A stretch of DNA of 64,000 nucleotides, from contig CAWIOK010000006.1 in the NCBI GenBank assembly GCA_963837655.1, forward strand, positions 372,001-436,000, read 5' to 3'. Positions 8,208-15,829 of the stretch are shown here, piece after piece; positions within the stretch are counted from its first letter, which is position 1; each line of letters opens with the position of its first letter. Origin of the DNA: CAVVSD01 sp963837655. Lineage in GTDB: Bacteria > Actinomycetota > Thermoleophilia > Solirubrobacterales > Solirubrobacteraceae. Below the pieces are notes generated by a model. It ran no database searches. It saw only the letters and a list, made by a program, of their open reading frames with translations, and was not told where the DNA came from. The translations under genes and the position numbers were made by a program.

Positions 8208-8989
8208 GCGGCGGAGTCCACCAACTCGGCGCCGCGCCGGGTCTCCAGCGCGCGGCCGAGGCCCTCAGCGGCCGCGCGGACCGGGCTCGCGAGGCCGCGG
8301 ATGGCGGCCGCGTCGGGCACCCCGACGAGCGCCACCGCGGCGACGACGCGCCCCGCCGCGACGACCGGCGCCGCGACCCCGGAGGTCCCCATCCGCCACT
8401 CCTCGTGCGAGAACGCGATCCCTGTCCGGCGGATGGCGGCGAGCTGCTCGCGCAGCAGGTTCGGGCGCACCATGGTGCGCCGCGTGTAGGGCCGCAGCGC
8501 ACCGGTGCCGACGAGCTCGTCGAGCTCGTCGGGCTCCAGGCCCGACAGCAGCGCCTTGCCGATCGCCGTGGCGTGGAGCGGCATCGTCGCGCCGCCCATG
8601 CGGACGATCGTCGGCATCTCGTCCCCGAAGACCTCCTCGACGATCAGCGCGCGGCGGTTGGACAGGATCGCCAGGTTGACGACCCAGCCGCTGCGGGCGA
8701 CGAGGGCCTGGAGGTAGGGCATCGACATCGAGCGCAGGCGGCGCAGCCCGGGGTTCATGCTCCCTAGCGCGAACATCTTGGTCCCGACCCGGAAGCCGTC
8801 CTCGTCGCGTTCGAGCATCTCGTGCTCGACGAGCTTCCGGCAGACCCGGTGCAGGGTGGTCTTCGGCATCCCCGTCCGGTGCACCAGCTCGGCAAGGGTG
8901 AGCGGCCTGCTGCTGGCCGCGCACGCCTCGAGAACCAGGAACACGCGATCCGCGACGGACGGGCCGCCCTCTCCTCCAGGGTGACGCAT
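8204..8989 (-). CDS. IclR-family transcriptional regulator
   Basis: 261 residues from the ATG at 8989 (MRHPGGEGG). The N-terminal helix-turn-helix (LTLAELVHRTGMPKTTLHRV) is followed by the IclR effector-binding domain (PLHATAIGKALLSGL, the LREQLAAIRRTGIAFSHEEW region, ending with GLASPVRAAAEGL). An upstream start at 9064 would add an unsupported leader. IclR proteins regulate aromatic and short-chain acid catabolism and bind their effector in the C-terminal domain. It is divergent from the cyclase-FAH-VOC operon beginning at 9100, which it probably controls. Confidence 0.88.
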   Translation of the reverse strand: MRHPGGEGGPSVADRVFLVLEACAASSRPLTLAELVHRTGMPKTTLHRVCRKLVEHEMLERDEDGFRVGTKMFALGSMNPGLRRLRSMSMPYLQALVARSGWVVNLAILSNRRALIVEEVFGDEMPTIVRMGGATMPLHATAIGKALLSGLEPDELDELVGTGALRPYTRRTMVRPNLLREQLAAIRRTGIAFSHEEWRMGTSGVAAPVVAAGRVVAAVALVGVPDAAAIRGLASPVRAAAEGLGRALETRRGAELVDSAA

Positions 8990-9099
8990 GCTGCGATCAT
9001 CGCACCGCGGCGTTCCGATGAGGGGAACGTGCGCGTTGTCGGCGTCCGGGCGCCGCATGATCATCGTCGTGGACCACGAGAAGGAGCGATGAGGTAGAC

Positions 9100-9852
9100 A
9101 TGCCCGACACCGGTTCCTCGAGCTCGGTCGCAGGCCTGCTGGCCGCGCTGGGCAACCTGAAGGTGCACGACGCCTCGCCGACGATCGACGGCGACATGCC
9201 CATGTGGTTCATGTACGAGGGACCGGAGATCGCGCCGCTCTTCGGCCATGCGGAGGCGGGCGCGGCGGCCAACCGCGTCGCCCTCTCCGAGCACACCGGC
9301 ACGCACGTCGACGCGCCCTTCCACTTCGACGCCGACGGCCTGACCGCCGATCAGCTGCCGGTCGACGCGATGCTGCTGCGGCCCTTCGGCAAGTTCGACC
9401 TCACCGCGGGCGACCACCAGCCCGGCGACCTCATCGACGCCGAGCACCTCGCGACCGCCGCGGCCCGCGACGGGTTCACGCTGCAGCCCGGCAGCGTCGC
9501 CATCATCGAGTTCGGCTGGGACGCCAACCGCCCCGGCGGCGCCAACGGGCGCCCGGCCGGCTGGTGGGGCGCCAACGAGCCGGGCCTCTCCCCCGAGGCC
9601 TGCACCTACCTGACCGACCTCGGCGTCGTCGCCGTCGCCTGCGACACCCCAGCGTGCGACGTCGCCGCGCGCGACGGCGAGATGCTCGGCGCCCACGGCC
9701 ACGTGGAGCACTTCCTGCCCAAGGGCATCCTCATCGTCGAGGGGCTCACCGGGCTCGCCGACGTCCCCGCGACGGGGCTCTTCCTGGCGCTTCCGCTCAA
9801 GATCGCCGGCGGCACCGGCTCGCCTGTGCGCGTCGTGCTGCTGACCGACTGA
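9100..9852 (+). CDS. Cyclase-family (kynurenine-formamidase-like) metal-dependent hydrolase
   Basis: 250 residues with the family's metal-binding signature SEHTGTHVDAPFHF at about 67-80 and a second HGHVEHFLPKGILI segment near the C-terminus. Members hydrolyse amide or ester bonds (for example N-formylkynurenine or isatin). The substrate here is not identifiable. First gene of a rightward operon: FAH hydrolase 12 bp downstream, then two VOC proteins with overlapping starts. Probably cytoplasmic; no signal peptide. Confidence 0.85.
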   Translation: MPDTGSSSSVAGLLAALGNLKVHDASPTIDGDMPMWFMYEGPEIAPLFGHAEAGAAANRVALSEHTGTHVDAPFHFDADGLTADQLPVDAMLLRPFGKFDLTAGDHQPGDLIDAEHLATAAARDGFTLQPGSVAIIEFGWDANRPGGANGRPAGWWGANEPGLSPEACTYLTDLGVVAVACDTPACDVAARDGEMLGAHGHVEHFLPKGILIVEGLTGLADVPATGLFLALPLKIAGGTGSPVRVVLLTD

Positions 9853-9864
9853 CCCGAAGGATCC

Positions 9865-10740
9865 ATGCGACTCATCTCCTACCGCAGCGGCGGCCAGACC
9901 CGACTCGGCGCCCGCGCCGACGGTGCGGTCATCGACCTCAACGCCGTCGACCCCGCGGTGCCCACCGACATCGTCGCGCTGCTCGAGGGCGGCGAGGCCG
10001 CGATGGCAGCTGCCCGCGCGGCCCTCGGCGCGGCAACGGCGGAGCACCACGCGCCCGACGACCTCGAGCTGCTGCCCGTCGTCCCGCGGCCGCCGAAGAT
10101 CATCTGCGTCGCGCGCAACTACGCCGAGCACGCCGCCGAGGCCAAGCTCGACGTCCTCTCCGAGCCGAACCTCTTCATCCGCTTCGCGCAGTCGCTCATC
10201 GCCGACGGCGCGCCGATCCAGGTCCCGTCGGTCTCCAAGGCCGTCGACTGGGAGGCGGAGCTCGCGGTGATCATCGGCCGTGGCGGACGGCACATCGCCA
10301 AGGCGGACGCCCTGCAGCACGTCGCGGGATACGCGATCTTCAACGACGTCAGCATCCGCGACTGGCAGATCAAGAAGCCGCCGATCCAGTTCGGCGCAGG
10401 CAAGAACTTCGACGCCTCCGGCCCCTTCGGGCCCGACCTCGTGACCGCCGACGAGATCCCGGATCCGGGGACGCTGGCCATCGAGCTGTCGGTGAACGGC
10501 GTGGTCAAGCAATCCAGCACGACCGCGTCGATGATCTTCGACGTCCCGACGCTCATCGAGTTCATCTCGACGTTCACGACGTTGGAGCCCGGCGATGTGA
10601 TCGCGACGGGCACCCCGTCCGGCGTCGGCAACTTCCGCGAGCCCCCCGAGTTCCTCGTCGCGGGCGACACGGTCCGCATCCAGCTCGAGGCCGTCGGCGT
10701 GCAGGTCAACCCGGTGATCGACGAGCCAGGCGCGCCGTGA
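9865..10740 (+). CDS. Fumarylacetoacetate hydrolase (FAH)-family protein
   Basis: 291 residues. An N-terminal small domain (RLISYRSGGQTRLGAR) is followed by the FAH catalytic fold: IICVARNYAEHAAE, WEAELAVIIGRGG, YAIFNDVSIRDWQ, KNFDASGPFGP and TGTPSGVG. The acidic metal ligands of the ExE...D set can be seen in that order. Family members cleave C-C bonds of beta-diketo acids or decarboxylate/isomerise meta-cleavage products. Next to VOC dioxygenases it is likely a ring-fission product hydrolase. Its stop overlaps the GTG start of the next gene. Confidence 0.9.
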   Translation: MRLISYRSGGQTRLGARADGAVIDLNAVDPAVPTDIVALLEGGEAAMAAARAALGAATAEHHAPDDLELLPVVPRPPKIICVARNYAEHAAEAKLDVLSEPNLFIRFAQSLIADGAPIQVPSVSKAVDWEAELAVIIGRGGRHIAKADALQHVAGYAIFNDVSIRDWQIKKPPIQFGAGKNFDASGPFGPDLVTADEIPDPGTLAIELSVNGVVKQSSTTASMIFDVPTLIEFISTFTTLEPGDVIATGTPSGVGNFREPPEFLVAGDTVRIQLEAVGVQVNPVIDEPGAP

Positions 10741-11297
10741 CCGTCCGGCCGCGTCGCATCGGCCACATCGGCCTCATCTCCCGCGACCTCGACCGACTCG
10801 TCGCCTGGTACGAGGACGTCCTCGGCTTCCAGGTCTCCGACCGGATGCCCTACCCCGAGGACGCGCCCTTCTACGAGGGCGTCTGGATGCGCTGCAACAG
10901 CGACCACCACACGATGTCGATGTTCGGCCTGCGCCACGTCCCGCCCGCGCCTGCGGAGCCGCGCGCGCTGGACACGCCCGGCTTCCACCACGTCGCCTAC
11001 GAGATGGAGAGCTTCGAGGACCTCAAGCGCGTCGCGCGGTACGCCCGCGACAACGACATCCCGATCGCCGGGATGCGCACCGGTGGCCCCGGCATCCAGC
11101 TGCGCGTCTACATCTGGGACCCGGACGACCACATGGTCGAGCTGTTCTGGGGACTGGACCACATCGGCTGGGACGGCCGCGCGCGCCCGTACCCGCCGCT
11201 GGAGACGATCGACATCGAGACGATGGACATCGACGAGTGGCTCGCATGGAAGGGCCCGGAGTTCGCGCCCCGCGCACCGGAAGCGAGCCATGAGTAG
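10737..11297 (+). CDS. VOC-family protein, single-domain dioxygenase-like
   Basis: 186 residues from the GTG at 10737, which overlaps the FAH stop by four bases. Vicinal-oxygen-chelate fold motifs: RIGHIGLISRDLDRLVAWYEDVLGF, then GFHHVAYEMESFEDL and DPDDHMVELFW, giving a His-His-Glu metal set as in extradiol dioxygenases. Translationally coupled on both sides, so it belongs to the same pathway as its neighbours. Whether it cleaves a catechol or is a non-catalytic or isomerase-type VOC protein cannot be decided from sequence. Confidence 0.8.
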   Translation: MTVRPRRIGHIGLISRDLDRLVAWYEDVLGFQVSDRMPYPEDAPFYEGVWMRCNSDHHTMSMFGLRHVPPAPAEPRALDTPGFHHVAYEMESFEDLKRVARYARDNDIPIAGMRTGGPGIQLRVYIWDPDDHMVELFWGLDHIGWDGRARPYPPLETIDIETMDIDEWLAWKGPEFAPRAPEASHE

Positions 11298-12171
11298 CGC
11301 GCCCGTCATCGACAGCATCGGCCACCTGGCGATCCGCACGCGCGACCTCGACGCCGCCGTGCACCACGCCGTGGAGTCGATGGGCATGCGCGAGACGACG
11401 CGCGAAGGCGGGACCTCGTACCTGCGGGTCGGCGACGAGCACCACTCGCTGCAGTACATCGCCGCCGACGAGGACGGCCTGGATCACCTCGGCCTCCTCG
11501 CCGCCGGGCCCGACGGGCTCGCGGCGGTGCGGTCGCGCGTGGCCGACACCGGGCTGCAGATCGTGAGCGACGGCCCACTGGACCCCGGGCTGGCCGACGG
11601 CTTCGCGTTCGTCGGACCCGACGACGTGACCTACGAGGTCTACGTGGGCATGCAGCGCGGCGAGGCGCCGTTCGCGCCGACGGGTCTGCGCCCGTCCCGG
11701 CTCGGGCATTTCACGATGCACCCGAAGGACCCGCCCACGGTCGCCGAGTTCCTCCAGACCGTCCTCGGGTTCCGCGTGTCGGACGTCGTCGGCCCCGACG
11801 GCTTCTTCCTGCGCTGCAACTCCGAGCACCACGGCATCGGGCTGTTCCGCGGACGCGGGTCGCTGCACCACCACGCGTGGGCGGTCCAGAGCCTCGGGGA
11901 GATCGGGCGCATGGCGGATCTGCTGGGCGATCAGCGCCGGCGGCCGCTGTGGGGCCCGATCCGCCACGGCGTGGGCAACAACATCGCGGTCTACTTCCTC
12001 GAGCCCGCCGGCAGCGTCGTCGAGTACTACGCCGACATGGAGCACATCCTCGACGAGGGATCCTTCGTCGCCCGGACGTGGGACGCCGACAACACCTGGT
12101 GGTGGTCGCGCTGGGCCGAACAGCGCCCGGACGGGTTCCGCGACCACGGGCTGATGCCACATCCGCGCTGA
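11290..12171 (+). CDS. Two-domain extradiol (VOC) dioxygenase-like protein
   Basis: 293 residues, starting at the ATG at 11290 that overlaps the previous gene by eight bases. Two VOC modules: an N-terminal one beginning SIGHLAIRTRDLDAAVHHAV and a C-terminal one with RLGHFTMHPKDP, LHHHAWAVQSL and GSVVEYYAD, which supplies the His-His-Glu iron triad of BphC/2,3-dihydroxybiphenyl-type dioxygenases. Likely an Fe(II) ring-cleaving enzyme of the operon. The exact substrate is unknown. Confidence 0.8.
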   Translation: MSSAPVIDSIGHLAIRTRDLDAAVHHAVESMGMRETTREGGTSYLRVGDEHHSLQYIAADEDGLDHLGLLAAGPDGLAAVRSRVADTGLQIVSDGPLDPGLADGFAFVGPDDVTYEVYVGMQRGEAPFAPTGLRPSRLGHFTMHPKDPPTVAEFLQTVLGFRVSDVVGPDGFFLRCNSEHHGIGLFRGRGSLHHHAWAVQSLGEIGRMADLLGDQRRRPLWGPIRHGVGNNIAVYFLEPAGSVVEYYADMEHILDEGSFVARTWDADNTWWWSRWAEQRPDGFRDHGLMPHPR

Positions 12172-12185
12172 TCGCCCGTCCTACC

Positions 12186-12217
12186 GTCTATAGAGCCAGC
12201 CGCGCCGAACCGTAGAC
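12186..12217. promoter_or_regulatory. Possible GntR operator (GTCTA / TAGAC)
   Basis: GTCTA at 12186-12190 and TAGAC at 12213-12217 form a short inverted repeat 22 bp apart, immediately before the GntR gene at 12226. The arms are short, so this is tentative. Confidence 0.3.
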
Positions 12218-12225
12218 TGGCCCGG

Positions 12226-12900
12226 ATGACAGCGCCGCTGCCCTTTCGCACGAAGGCCGACATCGTCTACGACGAGCTGCGCGAGCGGATCCTCAGCGGG
12301 CAGCTGCAGCCAGGCGACCGCGTCCCGATCAGCCGGGTCGCGCGCGAGCTCGGCGTCTCGGACATCCCTGCCCGCGAGGGCGTGAAGCGCCTGGAGGCCG
12401 ACGGCCTCCTGGAGTTCGCGACGCACAAGGGCGCGATCGTCCCGCGGATGGGGCGCCACGAGATCGAGGAGCTCTTCGCGATCCGTGCCGAGCTCGAGGC
12501 GCTGGCCGTCCGCCGGGCGGCGGAGGAGATCACCCCTGCGCAGCTCGCCGAGCTGCGCCGCATCCTCGACGCGATGGCGGAGGCCGAGGCGAACGGCGAC
12601 GTCACGGCCTACGGCCGCTTGAACCGCGAGTTCCACCTGGGCGCGTACGCCGCCCAGTCCTTCGCGAGGCTGCGGACGATGATCGGATCGCTGTGGGACT
12701 CGACTGACTGGTGCCGGCGGATCTTCTCGACGGACACCGAGAGCCTGCGGTCCTCCTCAGCGGAGCACGAGCTGATCTACGAGGCGCTCGCGCGAGGCGA
12801 CGGCGACGCTGCGGCGGCCGCGGTCCGTGCCCAGAAGCAGCGCGCGGCAGACTGGTACCTCGGCCGCGTCGGGGAGTCCGCCGCCGAGCCCGCCGCGTAG
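12226..12900 (+). CDS. GntR-family regulator, FCD (FadR) subfamily
   Basis: 224 residues. The N-terminal winged helix (VYDELRERILSGQLQPGDRV, then VARELGVSDIPAREGVKRLEADG) is followed by an all-helical FCD effector domain with the metal/ligand motif RLNREFHLGAYAA and a C-terminal HELIYEALARGDGDAAAAAVR segment. It follows the dioxygenase operon by 54 bp with its own possible operator and probably responds to a pathway acid. Note that SDIPAREGVKRLE replaces the more common S.TPVREAL pattern. Confidence 0.87.
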   Translation: MTAPLPFRTKADIVYDELRERILSGQLQPGDRVPISRVARELGVSDIPAREGVKRLEADGLLEFATHKGAIVPRMGRHEIEELFAIRAELEALAVRRAAEEITPAQLAELRRILDAMAEAEANGDVTAYGRLNREFHLGAYAAQSFARLRTMIGSLWDSTDWCRRIFSTDTESLRSSSAEHELIYEALARGDGDAAAAAVRAQKQRAADWYLGRVGESAAEPAA

Positions 12901-12909
12901 CGGCCTGGG

Positions 12910-13746
12910 TCACGAGCCCTGCGGCACCAGCGCCTGCACGAGCGCGGCCGCCACGAGGAGCATCACAGCGGGCACGAGCAACAGCGCGACCACGAGCTGG
13001 ATCTGCGGCGCCGCTCGCGCGGCCTCGTCGCGCGCGCGGCGCGCGTGCTCGCCGCGCGCCTCCGCGGCGAGGCTCTCGAGCGCGGGCGCCAGCGGCGCGC
13101 CGTGCCGGTCAGAGCGCCCGACGGCGGCCGTCAGCGCCGCGATCTCGGGGAGCGGACAGCGCGCCGACAGACGCGCGAGCGCACGCGCCCGTGGGACGCC
13201 CAGCTCCAGCTCGCGTGCCGTGCGCAGCAGCTCCCCACCGAGCAGCCCGCCCCGGCGGCGACCGACCTCCCCGAGCGCGCGACTCGTGTCGAGGCCTGCC
13301 TGGACCGCGACCCGCAGCAGGTCCAGGACGTCGGCCGCCTCGCGGGCGAGCACGCCCGCGCGCTGACGGGCCCGGTGGGCGAGGAGCACGTCGGGGGCCA
13401 GGAACCCCGCGCCGGGCGCCGCCGCGAGGACGACCGGCGCAAGTCGCCCGGGCGCGGCCGCAGCGAGCGGCAGCGCGAGCAGCAGCCCGGCGACCGCACC
13501 TCCCGCCTTCACCGCCAGGACGTCCGCGACCCCGATCCCCGACGGCGCACCCGCCGCCGCCAGGCGCGCCTCGACGTCACCCGGCTCCAGGCGCAGCCCG
13601 ATCTGCCGGCCCAGGGCGCCGAGCAGCCGGACGACGGCCTCGCCTCTCCCTCCGGTCCGGGCGCGGGACCGTCGCGCCGTCGCCGCGAGCTCGGCCAGGG
13701 CGACTGCGAGCAGGGCACCGGCCAGCGCGGCGAGAACGACCGTCAT
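12910..13746 (-). CDS. tadC: TadC-like type II/IV secretion inner-membrane protein (T2SSF domain)
   Basis: 278 residues from the ATG at 13746. N-terminal membrane segment (VVLAALAGALLAVALAELA), central T2SSF domain (EAADVLDLLRVAVQAGLDTSRAL ... RARALARLSARCPLPEIAAL) and a C-terminal hydrophobic hairpin (LVVALLLVPAVMLLVAAALV). Last gene of the leftward Tad operon; its start overlaps the tadB stop by four bases. It would form the membrane platform with TadB for the TadA ATPase. The gene pair order TadA-TadB-TadC is the family norm. Confidence 0.85.
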   Translation of the reverse strand: MTVVLAALAGALLAVALAELAATARRSRARTGGRGEAVVRLLGALGRQIGLRLEPGDVEARLAAAGAPSGIGVADVLAVKAGGAVAGLLLALPLAAAAPGRLAPVVLAAAPGAGFLAPDVLLAHRARQRAGVLAREAADVLDLLRVAVQAGLDTSRALGEVGRRRGGLLGGELLRTARELELGVPRARALARLSARCPLPEIAALTAAVGRSDRHGAPLAPALESLAAEARGEHARRARDEAARAAPQIQLVVALLLVPAVMLLVAAALVQALVPQGS

Positions 13747-14597
13747 GTCCGCACCCGTCCCAGTCGCCGGACGAGCACGAGCGCGGCGATCTGCAGCGCC
13801 GCCGCCAGCGAGGCCAGGACCGCCGGGATCGCTGCGCTCAGCAACATCAGCAGGTAGCCGGGCTGGGCGAGCTCGGCGAGGGCGGCCGCGCCGACCGGCA
13901 GCGCGGTGACGACGCCCGCGGTGAAGCGCGCCTGCGCGGTCGCCGACCGGGCGTCGGCGGCAACCCGCGCGCTTTCGTCCAGCGACCGCGCGACGCCGCG
14001 CAGCAGTCCGGCGAGATCGCCGCCCGCGTCGCGCTGGAGCAGGATGGCGGCGACGAGCGTGTCGTAGGCCGGCAGCCCCGTGCGCCGTGCCAGCGCGGCC
14101 AGCACGACCTCGGTGCGCTCGCCGAGGGCGAGCTCGGAGGCGCAGCGCGAGAGCTGGGCGCCCGCCGCGCGCGGGACGCCCCCGGACGCCGCGGCCTCCG
14201 CGATCGCGCCGCGGACGGAGTGGCCCCCGGTCAGCGCGTCGGCCAGCGAGCGCGCGACGGCAGGCGCACCGTCGGCGAGCGCGGTGTGCCACTGTCGCCG
14301 TCGTGCGCGCAGCAGCGCCGCTGCCGCGACGGGTCCGCCCGCAGCGAGCGCCGTCGCGAGCAGGGCGCCTCCGAGCAGCCAGCCGGCAGCGAAGAGCACG
14401 AACGTCCCGAGCGCGGCGAGGCGCAGGCGCTCGGCGCTCGTCGGCTCGCGACCGCCGAGGCCCGTCGCCAGGACGCGTGTCAGGCCGCGCCGCACGAGCG
14501 CGGGGACACGAGCGCGCTCGGCCAGCACCAGGGCGTCCCACGCAGCTCCGACGGCGCACGCACCCGCGATGCCCGCGAGCAGCGGCGTGCCGGTCAT
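13743..14597 (-). CDS. tadB: TadB-like secretion inner-membrane protein (T2SSF domain)
   Basis: 284 residues from the ATG at 14597 (MTGTPLLAG). N-terminal membrane segments (about 1-25 and 65-95), a T2SSF domain with DGAPAVARSLADALTGGHSVRGAIAEA and ALARRTGLPAYDTLVAAILLQRDAGGDLAGLL, and C-terminal membrane segments. Both flanking junctions are ATGA overlaps, indicating translational coupling. With TadC it makes the platform for pilus or pseudopilus assembly. Confidence 0.86.
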   Translation of the reverse strand: MTGTPLLAGIAGACAVGAAWDALVLAERARVPALVRRGLTRVLATGLGGREPTSAERLRLAALGTFVLFAAGWLLGGALLATALAAGGPVAAAALLRARRRQWHTALADGAPAVARSLADALTGGHSVRGAIAEAAASGGVPRAAGAQLSRCASELALGERTEVVLAALARRTGLPAYDTLVAAILLQRDAGGDLAGLLRGVARSLDESARVAADARSATAQARFTAGVVTALPVGAAALAELAQPGYLLMLLSAAIPAVLASLAAALQIAALVLVRRLGRVRT

Positions 14598-15769
14598 GCC
14601 GCCGCCCGGAGCCGCGCCGCGACGCCGTCGGCCTGCGGCGCGCGCCACGTCGGCCTCCCGTCTCGCACCGCGTACAGCTCGCGCGTCCCGGGGCCGCCGG
14701 CGACGCGCACGACCTCAACCACGGACAGGACCTGGCGCCTGCCGTCGGGCAGGCGCGACTGGTGCACGACGAGGTCCAGCGCCCCGGCGACCTGGTCGCG
14801 CACCGCGGCGTGCGGCAGCCCGACACCCGCCATGAGCGCGAGCGTCTCGACCCGGCGCAGCGCCTCCTCGGGCGAGCCGGCGTGGACGGTCGACAGCGAA
14901 CCGTCGTGGCCGCTGGACATCGCGGACAGCATGTCGAGCGCCTCCGGCCCCCGGACCTCTCCGACGATGATGCGGTCGGGCCGCATGCGGAGCGCGTTTC
15001 GGACGAGCCGCCGCACGGTCACCTCGCCGCGACCCTCCAGGGACGCGGGGCGCGCCTCGAGGCGCACGATGTGCGCCTGCTGCAGGCGCAGCTCCGCGGC
15101 GTCCTCGACGGTGACGATCCGCTCACCGTCGGGGATGAAGGAGGACAGCGCGTTGAGCGTCGTGGTCTTGCCCGAGCCCGTGCCACCGCTGACGAGGACG
15201 TTCAGCCGCGCGCGGACGGCGGCGGCCAGCAGCTCGCGCAGCGGCGCCGACCAGGTGCCCGCGTCGACGAGGTCGTCGGGCGTGAAGCCCGCACGACGGA
15301 AGCGGCGGATCGTGAGCACCGGCCCGTCCACGGCGAGCGGCGGGATGATCACGTTCACCCTCGAGCCGTCCGGAAGCCTGGCATCCACGAGCGGCTCGGC
15401 CTCGTCGACCCGCCGACCCAGCGGCGCGAGGATGCGCTCGATCGCGTGCCGGAGATCGGACTCGGTGGCGAACGCGACGCCCGCCTCCTCGATCCGCCCG
15501 GCCCGCTCGACGAACACCGAGCCCGGGCCGTTGACCATGACCTCGTCGACGCTGGGGTCGCGCAGCAGCGGCTCCAGTGCGCCGAGGCCGAAGGATCGCT
15601 CGACGACGCGGCCGACCAGGTCCTCGCGCGTCTCGGGGTCCAGGACCCCGGCCTCGCGGTCCACGAGCGCGCGGATGCGGGCGTGGAGATCACCGTCCTC
15701 CCCCGCGCCCGCCTCTCGTACGAGCCGCTCGCGCAACGCCGCGGCGAGACCTTCCAGTTCGTCACTCAC
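14594..15769 (-). CDS. tadA: CpaF/TadA secretion ATPase
   Basis: 391 residues. An N-terminal helical domain and the DPSVDEVMVNGPGSVFVER segment typical of CpaF are followed by Walker A (SGGTGSGKTTT, about 194-204), the Asp/Glu-rich box, and Walker B-like RPDRIIVGEVRGPEALDM with SSGHDGSLSTVHAGSPEEAL (His box). It powers Flp-type pilus assembly or secretion from the cytoplasmic face. It lacks the CpaE/TadZ localisation partner in this locus. Preceded by a strong hairpin at 15784-15810. Confidence 0.93.
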   Translation of the reverse strand: MSDELEGLAAALRERLVREAGAGEDGDLHARIRALVDREAGVLDPETREDLVGRVVERSFGLGALEPLLRDPSVDEVMVNGPGSVFVERAGRIEEAGVAFATESDLRHAIERILAPLGRRVDEAEPLVDARLPDGSRVNVIIPPLAVDGPVLTIRRFRRAGFTPDDLVDAGTWSAPLRELLAAAVRARLNVLVSGGTGSGKTTTLNALSSFIPDGERIVTVEDAAELRLQQAHIVRLEARPASLEGRGEVTVRRLVRNALRMRPDRIIVGEVRGPEALDMLSAMSSGHDGSLSTVHAGSPEEALRRVETLALMAGVGLPHAAVRDQVAGALDLVVHQSRLPDGRRQVLSVVEVVRVAGGPGTRELYAVRDGRPTWRAPQADGVAARLRAAA

Positions 15770-15783
15770 ATGGCCAGTAGGCC

Positions 15784-15810
15784 GCCGGGGGGCGAAGTTC
15801 GCCCCCCGGC
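15784..15810 (-). terminator. Strong GC hairpin between the TSP3-repeat gene and tadA
   Basis: Perfect 11-bp stem GCCGGGGGGCG / CGCCCCCCGGC around a five-base loop (13-bp arms if the A/T pairs are counted). It lies between the stop at 15830 and the tadA start at 15769 inside the leftward operon. There is no U-run, so it may be an attenuator, RNA-processing or mRNA-stability element rather than a full terminator. Confidence 0.6.
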
Positions 15811-15829
15811 GTCCCGTGGCCGCCGTGGG

